From CAZSAT01 sp964604675 (GTDB lineage Bacteria; Myxococcota_A; UBA796; CAJQPC01), in NCBI GenBank assembly GCA_964604675.1, contig CAZSAT010000022.1:1-64000 (forward strand): DNA of 64,000 nucleotides. The letters run 5' to 3'. Below the pieces are notes generated by a model. That model was not told where the DNA came from. It saw nothing but the letters and a program-made list of their open reading frames with translations, and searched no databases. Shown in pieces: positions 49,947 to 57,939 of the stretch. The position numbers were made by a program, and so were the translations under genes. The stretch's first letter is position 1; each line of letters opens with the position of its first letter.

Positions 49947-50762
49947 TCACCTCCTCACCAGCTCGCGGGGGCCGAAGCGCTCCCCGCCGATCAGCACCAG
50001 CTCGCCGCCCTCGGTGGTCCACGCCCCCTGCGCGCTGCCGTCGCACAGGGACCAGCGCGCATCCAGCCGCAGGGTCAGGCAACGGTCGGCCGCGTCGTAC
50101 ACGCCGACCATGCGGGGGTCGGGGCCGCCCAGGCTGTCGCCCACGAGCTCGCCGAACTGGCCGAGCCCCCCGGAGCGGGCCCGACCGTCGCCGAGGGCGG
50201 CGGCCCCGGGTCCGAGCAGGGCCGCGCTGCCCTCCGCGATGATCGTGGGCGCGGTCGGGGCGTGGCCGGACCAGCTGCCACCCGTGCTCCCCCAGCCCTC
50301 GGTGGCCGCCTCGTCGAGGTCGACCGGGAAGGCCTCGTACAGGTCCTCGGGTTGGCCCACCAGCTCGGACACGACGAGGGCGCCGGGCCCGCTGAGCACG
50401 GTGAGCCCCTCGGGGCCCTGGTCGAGCTCCAGATCGGCGTGCTCGGCGATGGCCTCGAGCACGTCGTCGGGGCCATCGACCAGCAGGGCGTCCTCCTCGA
50501 GGTCGCGCCCCAGGGTCCAGAGGTCGGCGCCGCCGGTGGCATCGACCCAGGCGAGCTCACCGGGTTCGAGGCTCAGCTCCAGCTCGTCCGAGGGCCCCTC
50601 GAGCAGGATCGGAGCGCCGGCCTCCACCACCACGGGCAGCACGGGCGCGTAGAGCTCGTCGTCGACGACGAGGCGCCAGCCGACCTCGATCGCATCGCCT
50701 TCGAGGAGCACGAAGGCGCGGTCCTCGGCGAGGTCCGCGGTGCAGGCGAGGAGGAACCACAT
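49947..50762 (-). CDS. Hypothetical lipoprotein, first gene of the DUF692 operon
   Basis: Protein of 271 residues with the ultrashort signal MWFLLAC; no alternative start lies upstream in frame. The body is acidic and beta-rich without a known domain (RAFVLLEGDAIEVGWRLVV, LVVSELVGQPEDLYEAF, YDAADRCLTLRLDARWSLCDG). It is transcribed first, and its TGA overlaps the next gene's possible GTG start. It should be anchored in an envelope membrane. Function unknown. Confidence 0.65.
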   Translation of the reverse strand: MWFLLACTADLAEDRAFVLLEGDAIEVGWRLVVDDELYAPVLPVVVEAGAPILLEGPSDELELSLEPGELAWVDATGGADLWTLGRDLEEDALLVDGPDDVLEAIAEHADLELDQGPEGLTVLSGPGALVVSELVGQPEDLYEAFPVDLDEAATEGWGSTGGSWSGHAPTAPTIIAEGSAALLGPGAAALGDGRARSGGLGQFGELVGDSLGGPDPRMVGVYDAADRCLTLRLDARWSLCDGSAQGAWTTEGGELVLIGGERFGPRELVRR

Positions 50763-50881
50763 CGACGCTCCCTGGGCAGGGTCGGGAGCGGGACGGTGGT
50801 GGAGCGCTGCCCCTTACACCTCGGGGCGCGAGCCCAGGCGGCGCAGGGTCGTCAGCGGCTGCAACCGCTCGTTTAGTGTAG

Positions 50882-50897
50882 AAACACCATGGTGTTT
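50882..50897. promoter_or_regulatory. Perfect 16-bp palindrome, likely operator
   Basis: AAACACCATGGTGTTT reads the same on both strands and lies 16 bp before the ATG at 50914 in an AT-rich stretch. It is a strong candidate for autoregulation of the DUF4143 ATPase gene or for a regulator encoded elsewhere. Confidence 0.75.
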
Positions 50898-50913
50898 ATG
50901 TGTACGGAGAGAT

Positions 50914-52278
50914 ATGTTGGTGCCCATGAGCTACGCTGCTCGCCAGCTGGACGCCGAACTCCTGAGGTGGAGCCGGCTTGCGGATCGCAAGCCGCTGATC
51001 CTTCGTGGCGCCAGGCAGGTTGGCAAGACCGCGTCGGTTCGGCAGCTCGGGCGCAACTTCGATCAGTACGTCGAGCTGAACCTGGAACGTCCCGCGGACC
51101 GCAGGCTGGTCGACGCCTGTCGCTCGGCGGACGAGCTTCTGGAGGCGCTCGCCGTCCGCGTCGACCTCGCTACCCTCGGCGCCAACACACTGCTCTTTCT
51201 GGACGAGATCCAGGAGCGGCCACACGTCGTGCCGTGGTTGCGTTTCTTGTACGAGGACCATCCCGAGCTCGCGGTGGTTGCGGCCGGCTCGCTGATGGAG
51301 GTGCGGCTCCAGGAACGCGACTTCTCCTTCCCGGTCGGTCGCGTCACGTTCCGCTACCTCCACCCCATGTCGTTCGACGAGTTCCTCCGCGCCACGAGCC
51401 GCGTGCAGCTCGCCAACGCCATCGACGCGTCCATCCGAACGCTGACACCCCTCGCTCACGCGGCCCACGAGGAGGCCCGGGATCGCCTGCGCGACTACCT
51501 CCTCATCGGCGGCATGCCGGAAGCGGTCGTCCGGTGGAAGGAGACCTCGTCGCTCGTCGAGGTGCGGCAGGTGCACGGCGACCTGACCCAGGCCTACGCC
51601 GAGGACCTGCACAAGTACGCCGGCGTGCGCGACATGGCGCCCCTCGAGGCAGCCTTTGACGGCCTGAGGCACCACTACGGCAGGCGCTTCAAGTACGAAG
51701 GGTTCGTGCCGGGCTTCGCCTCCCGACCGATGCAGACCGCGTTGGGTCGCCTGGAGGCCGCCATGGTGACGCGAAGGGTGTGGCCCACGAGCTCGCGGAG
51801 CTGGCCTCCTGAGACCCGCGCACGCACCGCTCCCAAGCTGCTCCCGCTGGACGTGGGCATGGCGGTCAGCTCGCTGGGTGTGCTGCCCGAAGAGCTGCGG
51901 CGATCCCCGCTGCACGTGCTGCTCGACGGACGCGTCGCGGAGATGTTCGTCGGGCAACAGCTCGTCGCCCAGCAGTCACGTCGGGCAGAGGTCCTGCACT
52001 TCTGGGTCAGCGCGTCGTCCCGCGGCAGCGCCGAGGTCGACTACCTTGTCCAGCACGGCACCCGCATGCTGCCGCTCGAAGTGAAGGCAGGAGCTACAGG
52101 CACCCTGAAGTCGCTCCACCGGTACCTCCGGCTCGCAGACCACAAGCTCGGCATCCGCTGCTACGACGGCCAGCTTCGAGATGACCAGAACCGGGTCCGG
52201 ATCGAGGGCGTCGACATGCCCTACCGACTGGTGTCGCTGCCGCTCTACTGCGCCGGCGCCTCGATCGCGTTGGGATGA
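50914..52278 (+). CDS. AAA ATPase with DUF4143 C-terminal domain (first copy)
   Basis: Protein of 454 residues. LILRGARQVGKTASV is a Walker A (Lys38) and NTLLFLDEIQ a Walker B (Asp97, Glu98). The sensor region AGSLMEV and the HPMSFDEFL motif are typical. A DUF4143-type C-terminal half with the EVDYLVQHG and EVKAGATG nuclease-like strand completes it. Such ATPases are common in accessory DNA, often as mobile single genes; the function is not known. GC and codon use are slightly lower than in neighbours, suggesting transfer. GGAG-like sequence precedes the ATG; ATG 50926 is an alternative. Confidence 0.85.
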   Translation: MLVPMSYAARQLDAELLRWSRLADRKPLILRGARQVGKTASVRQLGRNFDQYVELNLERPADRRLVDACRSADELLEALAVRVDLATLGANTLLFLDEIQERPHVVPWLRFLYEDHPELAVVAAGSLMEVRLQERDFSFPVGRVTFRYLHPMSFDEFLRATSRVQLANAIDASIRTLTPLAHAAHEEARDRLRDYLLIGGMPEAVVRWKETSSLVEVRQVHGDLTQAYAEDLHKYAGVRDMAPLEAAFDGLRHHYGRRFKYEGFVPGFASRPMQTALGRLEAAMVTRRVWPTSSRSWPPETRARTAPKLLPLDVGMAVSSLGVLPEELRRSPLHVLLDGRVAEMFVGQQLVAQQSRRAEVLHFWVSASSRGSAEVDYLVQHGTRMLPLEVKAGATGTLKSLHRYLRLADHKLGIRCYDGQLRDDQNRVRIEGVDMPYRLVSLPLYCAGASIALG

Positions 52279-52302
52279 GGCCGTCGAGGGTGGCGACGCC
52301 TG

Positions 52303-53631
52303 CTAGATCGGGTTCTTCTCGCCGCTCAGCGCGGTGATCGTGGTCGTGAAGACCAGCAGATCGACGCCGTCGTCGAGCCCCAGCGGCACCCGCGAGGGCG
52401 AGTACAGGCCCCGCTCCACGAGCTCGTCGGCTTCGAAGCTCAAGGCGACCTCGGGCCCGCTGTAGGTGTAGCCGTCGTACTCGTGCACCCGGATGAGCGC
52501 CGGGCTGGACCGCACGTGGGCGTCCTCGGTGTAGTGCCCGTAGATCCACATGTGGCCGTCGAACAGGCTGGTGGTGCTCACGGTGGTGCGCTCCTGCACC
52601 ACGTTCCCGAGGTCCGTCAGGCCGTCGACGAGGTCACCCTCCCAGCGATGCAGGCCCTCGCCCTGGGAGAGGTGCACGGCCCACCCGGAGGTGCCACCGA
52701 CCAGGTACGAGCTGGGCAAGACACCCGGGTACGGCCCGTCGAAGCCCAGCGGGAAGGGATCCGGGTCGGTCCCGATGCCGTCTTCCCAGGTCATGTAGAA
52801 GAGCTGGGAGGAGCGCTCGAAGCTCACCCCGTCCTTGCTGGTGGCCAGGAAGAGGGTCTGCGGATCGGGGTACTCGTCGCCGCCGTGGTCGGGGTCCTCC
52901 TGCGTGCCCTCGCTGGAGTTCAGCAGGGTCAGGTAGAAGGCGAGCCCACCCTCACCGTCCTCGATCACCTCGATGCCCGGGTCCACCACGTTGTCGTCGA
53001 GCAAGGTGGCGTCGGTCCCTCGGTACACCCACGCGTAGCCCGCCTCGCCCGCGAAGAGATCCGCTGCGCTCGCGCTGGTCAGGGCATCGCGAGGAAAGGC
53101 CAGGCTGGCGAAGCTGATGATGGTCTCGTCGCCCTTCACGGTGACGTTCCCTTCGTAGGCATCCTGGTAGTAGATGCGCAGCTCGAGCCAGTCCTCGCCG
53201 TCGCGCTCGCGCGGGATGAGCACCGGATCGGGCACCGACGCGTGGAGCGCCAGCTCGAAGTCCGAGATCGCCCAGCTGTCCCCCGACCCCAAGGCGAACA
53301 TCACCTTGTGGTTGCACGGGTGCTCGTAGCGCTCGCACGCCATCTCCTCGTGGGTGGCGACGTCGGTGGTGCCGGCCCAGGGGTTGTCGGTGGGGCCGCT
53401 CGGGCCCGTGGTGTCCGCGGTGTCGGCCGCGGTGTCGTCCCCGCCCGCGGCACCGGAGTCGTCGGAGCCGCCCGGATCGTCGGCCTCTGCGTCGCCTTCA
53501 TCTTCGAGCCCCACGTCCTCGCTGGACACCTCCAGTGAGACGCAGTCGCCGGAAGCGTGCAGCCCCTCTCCGGGACCGCAGGCCGGGGCTTCGGCACAGC
53601 CCAGGAACAAGAGACCGATCCACGTGCTCAT
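52303..53631 (-). CDS. Surface lipoprotein, five-bladed-propeller-like hypothetical
   Basis: Protein of 442 residues with signal MSTWIGLLFLGC and a Cys pair in the first mature part (CGPGEGLHASGDC). An Asp/Gly/Thr linker follows (about residues 36-85), then a ~350-residue beta-rich domain (NHKVMFALGSGDSW, RIYYQDAYEGN, LFLATSKDGVSFERSS, LVGGTSGWAVHLS). The pattern recalls glycoside-hydrolase-43/exo-type five-bladed propellers but lacks a clear catalytic motif. The GDC...D linker start is shared with the FG-GAP protein at 41076-42980, suggesting a common lineage-specific leader. GGAG precedes the ATG. Confidence 0.65.
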   Translation of the reverse strand: MSTWIGLLFLGCAEAPACGPGEGLHASGDCVSLEVSSEDVGLEDEGDAEADDPGGSDDSGAAGGDDTAADTADTTGPSGPTDNPWAGTTDVATHEEMACERYEHPCNHKVMFALGSGDSWAISDFELALHASVPDPVLIPRERDGEDWLELRIYYQDAYEGNVTVKGDETIISFASLAFPRDALTSASAADLFAGEAGYAWVYRGTDATLLDDNVVDPGIEVIEDGEGGLAFYLTLLNSSEGTQEDPDHGGDEYPDPQTLFLATSKDGVSFERSSQLFYMTWEDGIGTDPDPFPLGFDGPYPGVLPSSYLVGGTSGWAVHLSQGEGLHRWEGDLVDGLTDLGNVVQERTTVSTTSLFDGHMWIYGHYTEDAHVRSSPALIRVHEYDGYTYSGPEVALSFEADELVERGLYSPSRVPLGLDDGVDLLVFTTTITALSGEKNPI

Positions 53632-53764
53632 CTTGGCTCCGTTTCCGCTCAGGTGCAGCCCGGCCCCGATGGTTACACGCCGTGTCGCCGTTTCGAGGGG
53701 TGGTGCCTCACAAAGCCGCGAGAAAGCGGGTTTCCGAGGACTCGATCATCGAGGCGGATGGACG

Positions 53765-53770
53765 TACACT
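53765..53770 (+). promoter_or_regulatory. TACACT -10-like element with CGTACA direct repeats
   Basis: TACACT lies 20 nt before the ATG at 53791. Two CGTACA copies (53763-53768 and 53774-53779) spaced 11 bp, one helical turn, overlap it and may be an operator of the antitoxin. Confidence 0.45.
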
Positions 53771-53790
53771 GGCCGTACAGGAGGACGGGG

Positions 53791-54069
53791 ATGGCAACTT
53801 CACGAGCGAGATCGAAGCGACTCGAGGTCCGCACTACCGCCGAGGAGCGGGCTCTGATCGACCGAGCGGTCGACGCGTCGGGCGTCGGACTCACGGAGTT
53901 CGTCATCGCGAATCTCACGGTGGCGGCTCGAAGCATCCTGGCCGACCGTACGCGGTTCGTCCTGGACGGAGCCGCCTTGGAGTGCTGGGAGGCGATCAAC
54001 GCCCGGCCTTCCCGGGACCTGCCGGGGGTCAGGGCGCTCATGGCGCGCCCGTCACCGTTCGCCGACTGA
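53791..54069 (+). CDS. DUF1778 / TacA-type antitoxin
   Basis: Protein of 92 residues. An N-terminal ribbon-helix-helix core (KRLEVRTTAEERALIDRAVDASGVGLTEFVIANLTVAA) is followed by a toxin-binding tail, the standard TacA (DUF1778) plan. It should bind and neutralise a GNAT toxin and repress its own operon. AGGAGG stands 6 nt before the ATG. The adjacent toxin gene is interrupted by a stop codon (see 54077-54586), so the antitoxin may be the only functional partner left. Confidence 0.88.
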   Translation: MATSRARSKRLEVRTTAEERALIDRAVDASGVGLTEFVIANLTVAARSILADRTRFVLDGAALECWEAINARPSRDLPGVRALMARPSPFAD

Positions 54070-54076
54070 CATCGCC

Positions 54077-54586
54077 GTGGCGTATGTCGCACCCGTGCCT
54101 CTGACACGCGACCATCTCCTGGACGACTTCGCCTGTCGGTCGGAGGAGCAGACGCGGTAGCTGGTGCGCCACCCCCGCCAGTCGACGTCGATGGGCTTGA
54201 CCCGCGTGTTCGTGGTCACCGAGACGAGCGACCCGGCCGTGGTCGCGTACTACGCTTGGACGATGGCCCAGGTCGAGCGGGAAGCGTCCCCCGCGAGGCT
54301 CCTCAAGGGGGCCGGACGCTACCCGCAACCAGTTGCCCTCCTTGCCCGCCTGGGAGTCCACCTCGACCATGAGGGACGGGGCCTCGGTGCCGCCCTCCTC
54401 CGCGATGTCCTGCTGCGCCTCGTCGCTGTCGGGACGGAGATCGGCTGCCGAGGCCTCCTGATCCACGCGGAGACCAACGACGCTCGCGACTTCTACCAAC
54501 ACCTGATCCCCGAAATCGAGCCGAGTCCGACCGACGAGCTTCACCTCCTTCTGCCGATGAAAGACGTACTCAGGACGGTGCGCTGA
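54077..54586 (+). pseudogene. TacT-type GNAT toxin disrupted by an in-frame TAG
   Basis: From GTG 54077, 7 nt after the antitoxin stop, the frame reads AYVAPVPLTRDHLLDDFACR, as expected for a TacT toxin. It then meets TAG at 54158-54160 in place of the conserved Trp in the family pattern W-L-x-R; the next residues are LVRHPRQS. Homology continues in the same frame to 54586: LTRVFVVTE, VVAYYAWTMAQ, VALLARLGVHLDHEGRGLGAALL (acetyl-CoA loop), LIHAETNDARDFYQHL. A restart at GTG 54164 would give 140 residues lacking the first strand. A single TGG-to-TAG change explains it. Programmed suppression is possible but unproven. Confidence 0.85.
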
Positions 54587-54695
54587 CGGTGGTGGACAGG
54601 CGGAGCGACGAGCGGGGCGATTGTCCGCATTGGCCGCACGCCTCACCGACGATCCGACCCTGACCTCCAGCCTGCTCCGCCTGTGGCGTTGAGTG

Positions 54696-57600
54696 TCACC
54701 AGCCGCCGAGAGGCCCGCCGTAGGCACCCATGTCGGACGTGCTCCCATCCACGTCCAGGACCGAGGGATCGCCTGCATCGATCAACGCGCTCGTAGACGC
54801 CAGGCGGAAGTCGCCGCCCTCGGCGTCCACGAAGTCCGGGTCCACGGCCACGTTGCCCGAGGTGCCCGTGGCGTCGGTCATGCTGTGGAAGTCCTCGTCG
54901 TTGCCGTACACGTTGCCGTAGGTGACCGTGAGGGTGCCACCCTCGTAGTCGTAGGCCGCGCCGCCGAGGTTCGAGGTGGCGATGGTGTTCACCACCTCCA
55001 CGACCCCGCCGTTGTCGATCGTGAGGAAGGCGCCGTCGGCGCAGTCGTTGGCATGACCCACCACGTTGGCCACCGTGACCTCGGCCGCCGCCAGGTCCAT
55101 CGCGCCGCCCTCGCTCGTGCAGGTGTTGCCCGTGAAGACCGAGTTCGTGATCGCGACAAAGCTCGTGTACTGGTTGCCGTAGCTGTCGTAGGGAGCGTCG
55201 GCGACGCAGATCGCACCCCCGTCCCGGCCGTGGTTGTCGGTGAAGGTCGAGGTGGTGATCGTGACGGTGTAGGGATCGTTGTCGATGCCGATGGCCCCAC
55301 CGCAGCCCGTGGACGTGTTCTGGTCGAACACGTTGTCGGACCAGGTCATCACGTCTTCGTTGAGCCAGCTGTGGATCGCGCCGCCGTTGTAGGCGGTGTT
55401 GTTCGTGAAGGTGTTGCCGGTGATGGGCGTGGCGTCGTTGTCGAGCTCCACGGCTCCGCCAGCATCGCCGGCGTCGTTGCCGGTGAAGGTGTTGTCGGCC
55501 ACGTAGTTGGCGTCGTGGCTCATCTTCAGCCCGCCGCCGTCGTCGCCGCAGACGTTGCTGTCGAAGGTGTTGTCGGTGATAACCATGTTGCTGACGAAGA
55601 TGCGCACGCCCCCGCCGTCGTCGCCTGCGTCGTTGTCGGTCACCAGGTTGTTGCTGAAGGTGCCCGAGCACTGGTTGCAGTAGAAGCCGGCGCCGTCTTC
55701 GTAGATCACGTTGCTGTCGAAGGTGTTGCCGTCGATCAGGCCACTGTGCCCGATCACGTAGGCGCCGCCTCCGTGGTAGTCGCTGGTGTTGTTCGAGAAG
55801 GTGTTGTCGGTGATGTCGCCGGAGCCGTAGTAGAGCAGCCCGCCGCCACCGGATCCTGGGCCGTACCCGCTCTCGCTCGGCTCGTCGGCCTCGTTGTCGT
55901 CGAAGGTGTTGCCGGTCAGCTCGTGCGACGCGGTGATCCAGGCCCCGCCCCCTTCCTCCCGGGCGCGGTTGCCGCTGAACAGCGAGTCGCTGATCACGCC
56001 GCTGCCACCGTAGGCGTACAGTCCGCCACCCGCGGTGCCCGTGTTGTCGGTGAAGCTGGAGCCGGCGACGTCGAGCACACAGTCGGCGGCGTGGAGGCCT
56101 CCCCCGTCGCCGCTGACGGTGTTGTCGTGCGCCGCCACGTCGACCAGCTCCAAAGACGCGCCGTCGCACGCGAGGCCGCCGCCGTCGTCGGTGTCGCCGC
56201 CGGTGAGCGTGAAGCCTTCGAGGGTGAGGCTGCCGGCCGACAGCGTGATGGCCCGGCCGCTGCCATCGGCATCGATGGTGGTGCCGGCGCTCCCGGCCTC
56301 GGACACGAGCCAGAGGTCGGCGTCGGGCACGACCACCTCCTCGGTGTAGGTGCCCGCACAGACCACGACCGTGAAGCCCGTTGCGGCGTTGTCGACGCCG
56401 TCCTGGATGGTGCTCCAGGTGCCTCCGGTGGCGCACACCGTGACGTCGTCTTCCCAGCCGTTGCAGTCCTGGTCGACGCCATCGGCGGTGGAGCCTTCGC
56501 TGGCTCCGGGGTTCACCGCCGCGTTGGCGTCGTCGCAGTCGTCTCCGCCGCAGGCCTCGTCGTCGTAGCCGTCGCCGTCGTCATCGCCGCAGCCCGTGCA
56601 GTCCTCGGCAAGCGCGGCGTCGGTGTCGTCGCAGTCGCTGGCGTCGCGCACGTAGCCCGACGGCCAGTCGCACTGCACCAGGGTGCTCGCGGCATCGCCG
56701 TAGCCATCCCCGTCGGCGTCGGCGAACCACTCGGTGTCGGGGTTGCGCCAGACGTTGCCGTCGTTGCAGTCGTCGGCGTTGCGCACGTAGCCCGTGGGGA
56801 AGTCGCACTGCAGCAGCACGTCGGCCGGGTCGCCGTAGCCATCCCCGTCGGCATCGGCGTACCAGTCGGTCTCGGGGTTGCGCCAGTAGTTCTCGTCGTT
56901 GCAGTCGTCCCCGCCGCAGGCGGCGTCCTCGTACCCGTCGCCGTCGGCGTCGGCGCAGGTCTCGCAGGTCAGGGTGAGGGCCGCGTCGGTGTCGTCGCAG
57001 TCGCTGGCGTTGCGCACGTAGCCGCCCGGGGCCTCGCACTGCACCAGGCTGTCGGCCAGGTCGCCGTAGCCATCCCCGTCCGCATCGGCGTACCAGTCGG
57101 TGTCGGGGTTGCGCCAGCGGTTGTCGTCGTTGCAGTCGTCGCCACCGCAGGCGGCGTCCTCGTAGCCGTCGCCGTCGGCGTCTTCGCAGCTGCCGCAGCC
57201 GTCGTTGGCGGCGCCGGGGGTGCCGTGGTCGCCGTCGCCGTAGGTGGAGGTGGCGTTGCACCAGGCGGCGCCCTCGTCGTTCGAGGCGCTGTCGAGCGCG
57301 CTCGTGTCGAGGCTCATGCTGTACCCGGCGCTGTCGGGGAAGGTGGCGCCGTCGTCCCAGGCGACGGTGTCGAGCACGGTGCTGCCGTTGTAGAGGAAGA
57401 GCGAGTCGCTGCCGTTGCGCAGGTAGTGGCCACTCCAGGTGAGGTCGGCGGGCACGCCGCCGTTGTCGGTGTCGCGCGAAGCGATGACCGCGTAGTCGCC
57501 GGCGTCGAGCACGAAGCCCGAGGTGATGGAGAAGGCCTCGCCCTGCACGGCCTCGCTGGTGTCGAAGACCTCGAGGCCCGCGAGGTCCACGCTCCCGCCG

Positions 57601-57824
57601 CTGGCGTTGAACACCTCGAACCACTCGCCGCGCCAGTCGAGCACCTGGTCGGGGTTGGCCATCACCTCGCTGATCACGAGGTCGCCTTCGACCAGGTCGT
57701 CGATGGCCAGCTCGGCGCCGGCGGTGTCGCCGGTGCGGAGCCCGCGGAGATCCGCCTGGCCTTCGGGGGACGAGGGCGGGGCACAGCCCGCTGCGACCGT
57801 GAGCGCCAGGATGAATCCACGCAT
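54696..57824 (-). CDS. Giant surface lipoprotein: lamin-tail, MopE-like and parallel beta-helix domains
   Basis: Protein of 1042 residues with signal MRGFILALTVAAGC. A lamin-tail domain (LVISEVMANPDQVLDWRGEW) comes first. Then five or so MopE-like metal-binding repeats (WYADADGDGYGD, CDDTDAAL) with the DADGDGYEDAACGGDDC variant. The last ~550 residues are a right-handed beta-helix of polymorphic-OMP type, with repeated GNTFxxN and NxFxxNT segments and GGG-rich turns. No peptidase or lyase residues stand out. It should be exposed and possibly bind Ca or other metals and carry adhesive functions. AGGAGG directly precedes the ATG. Confidence 0.82.
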   Translation of the reverse strand: MRGFILALTVAAGCAPPSSPEGQADLRGLRTGDTAGAELAIDDLVEGDLVISEVMANPDQVLDWRGEWFEVFNASGGSVDLAGLEVFDTSEAVQGEAFSITSGFVLDAGDYAVIASRDTDNGGVPADLTWSGHYLRNGSDSLFLYNGSTVLDTVAWDDGATFPDSAGYSMSLDTSALDSASNDEGAAWCNATSTYGDGDHGTPGAANDGCGSCEDADGDGYEDAACGGDDCNDDNRWRNPDTDWYADADGDGYGDLADSLVQCEAPGGYVRNASDCDDTDAALTLTCETCADADGDGYEDAACGGDDCNDENYWRNPETDWYADADGDGYGDPADVLLQCDFPTGYVRNADDCNDGNVWRNPDTEWFADADGDGYGDAASTLVQCDWPSGYVRDASDCDDTDAALAEDCTGCGDDDGDGYDDEACGGDDCDDANAAVNPGASEGSTADGVDQDCNGWEDDVTVCATGGTWSTIQDGVDNAATGFTVVVCAGTYTEEVVVPDADLWLVSEAGSAGTTIDADGSGRAITLSAGSLTLEGFTLTGGDTDDGGGLACDGASLELVDVAAHDNTVSGDGGGLHAADCVLDVAGSSFTDNTGTAGGGLYAYGGSGVISDSLFSGNRAREEGGGAWITASHELTGNTFDDNEADEPSESGYGPGSGGGGLLYYGSGDITDNTFSNNTSDYHGGGAYVIGHSGLIDGNTFDSNVIYEDGAGFYCNQCSGTFSNNLVTDNDAGDDGGGVRIFVSNMVITDNTFDSNVCGDDGGGLKMSHDANYVADNTFTGNDAGDAGGAVELDNDATPITGNTFTNNTAYNGGAIHSWLNEDVMTWSDNVFDQNTSTGCGGAIGIDNDPYTVTITTSTFTDNHGRDGGAICVADAPYDSYGNQYTSFVAITNSVFTGNTCTSEGGAMDLAAAEVTVANVVGHANDCADGAFLTIDNGGVVEVVNTIATSNLGGAAYDYEGGTLTVTYGNVYGNDEDFHSMTDATGTSGNVAVDPDFVDAEGGDFRLASTSALIDAGDPSVLDVDGSTSDMGAYGGPLGGW

Positions 57825-57939
57825 GGCCCCTCCTGGGCGCGCTTCGTGATGCCTCAGGATCGTGTGTACCACCAACGGGCGGGCGGGAGGAAGGGGTTTG
57901 GGTTGGGTGGGTGGTGCAGGTGACGCAGCTCTGCTCGCC

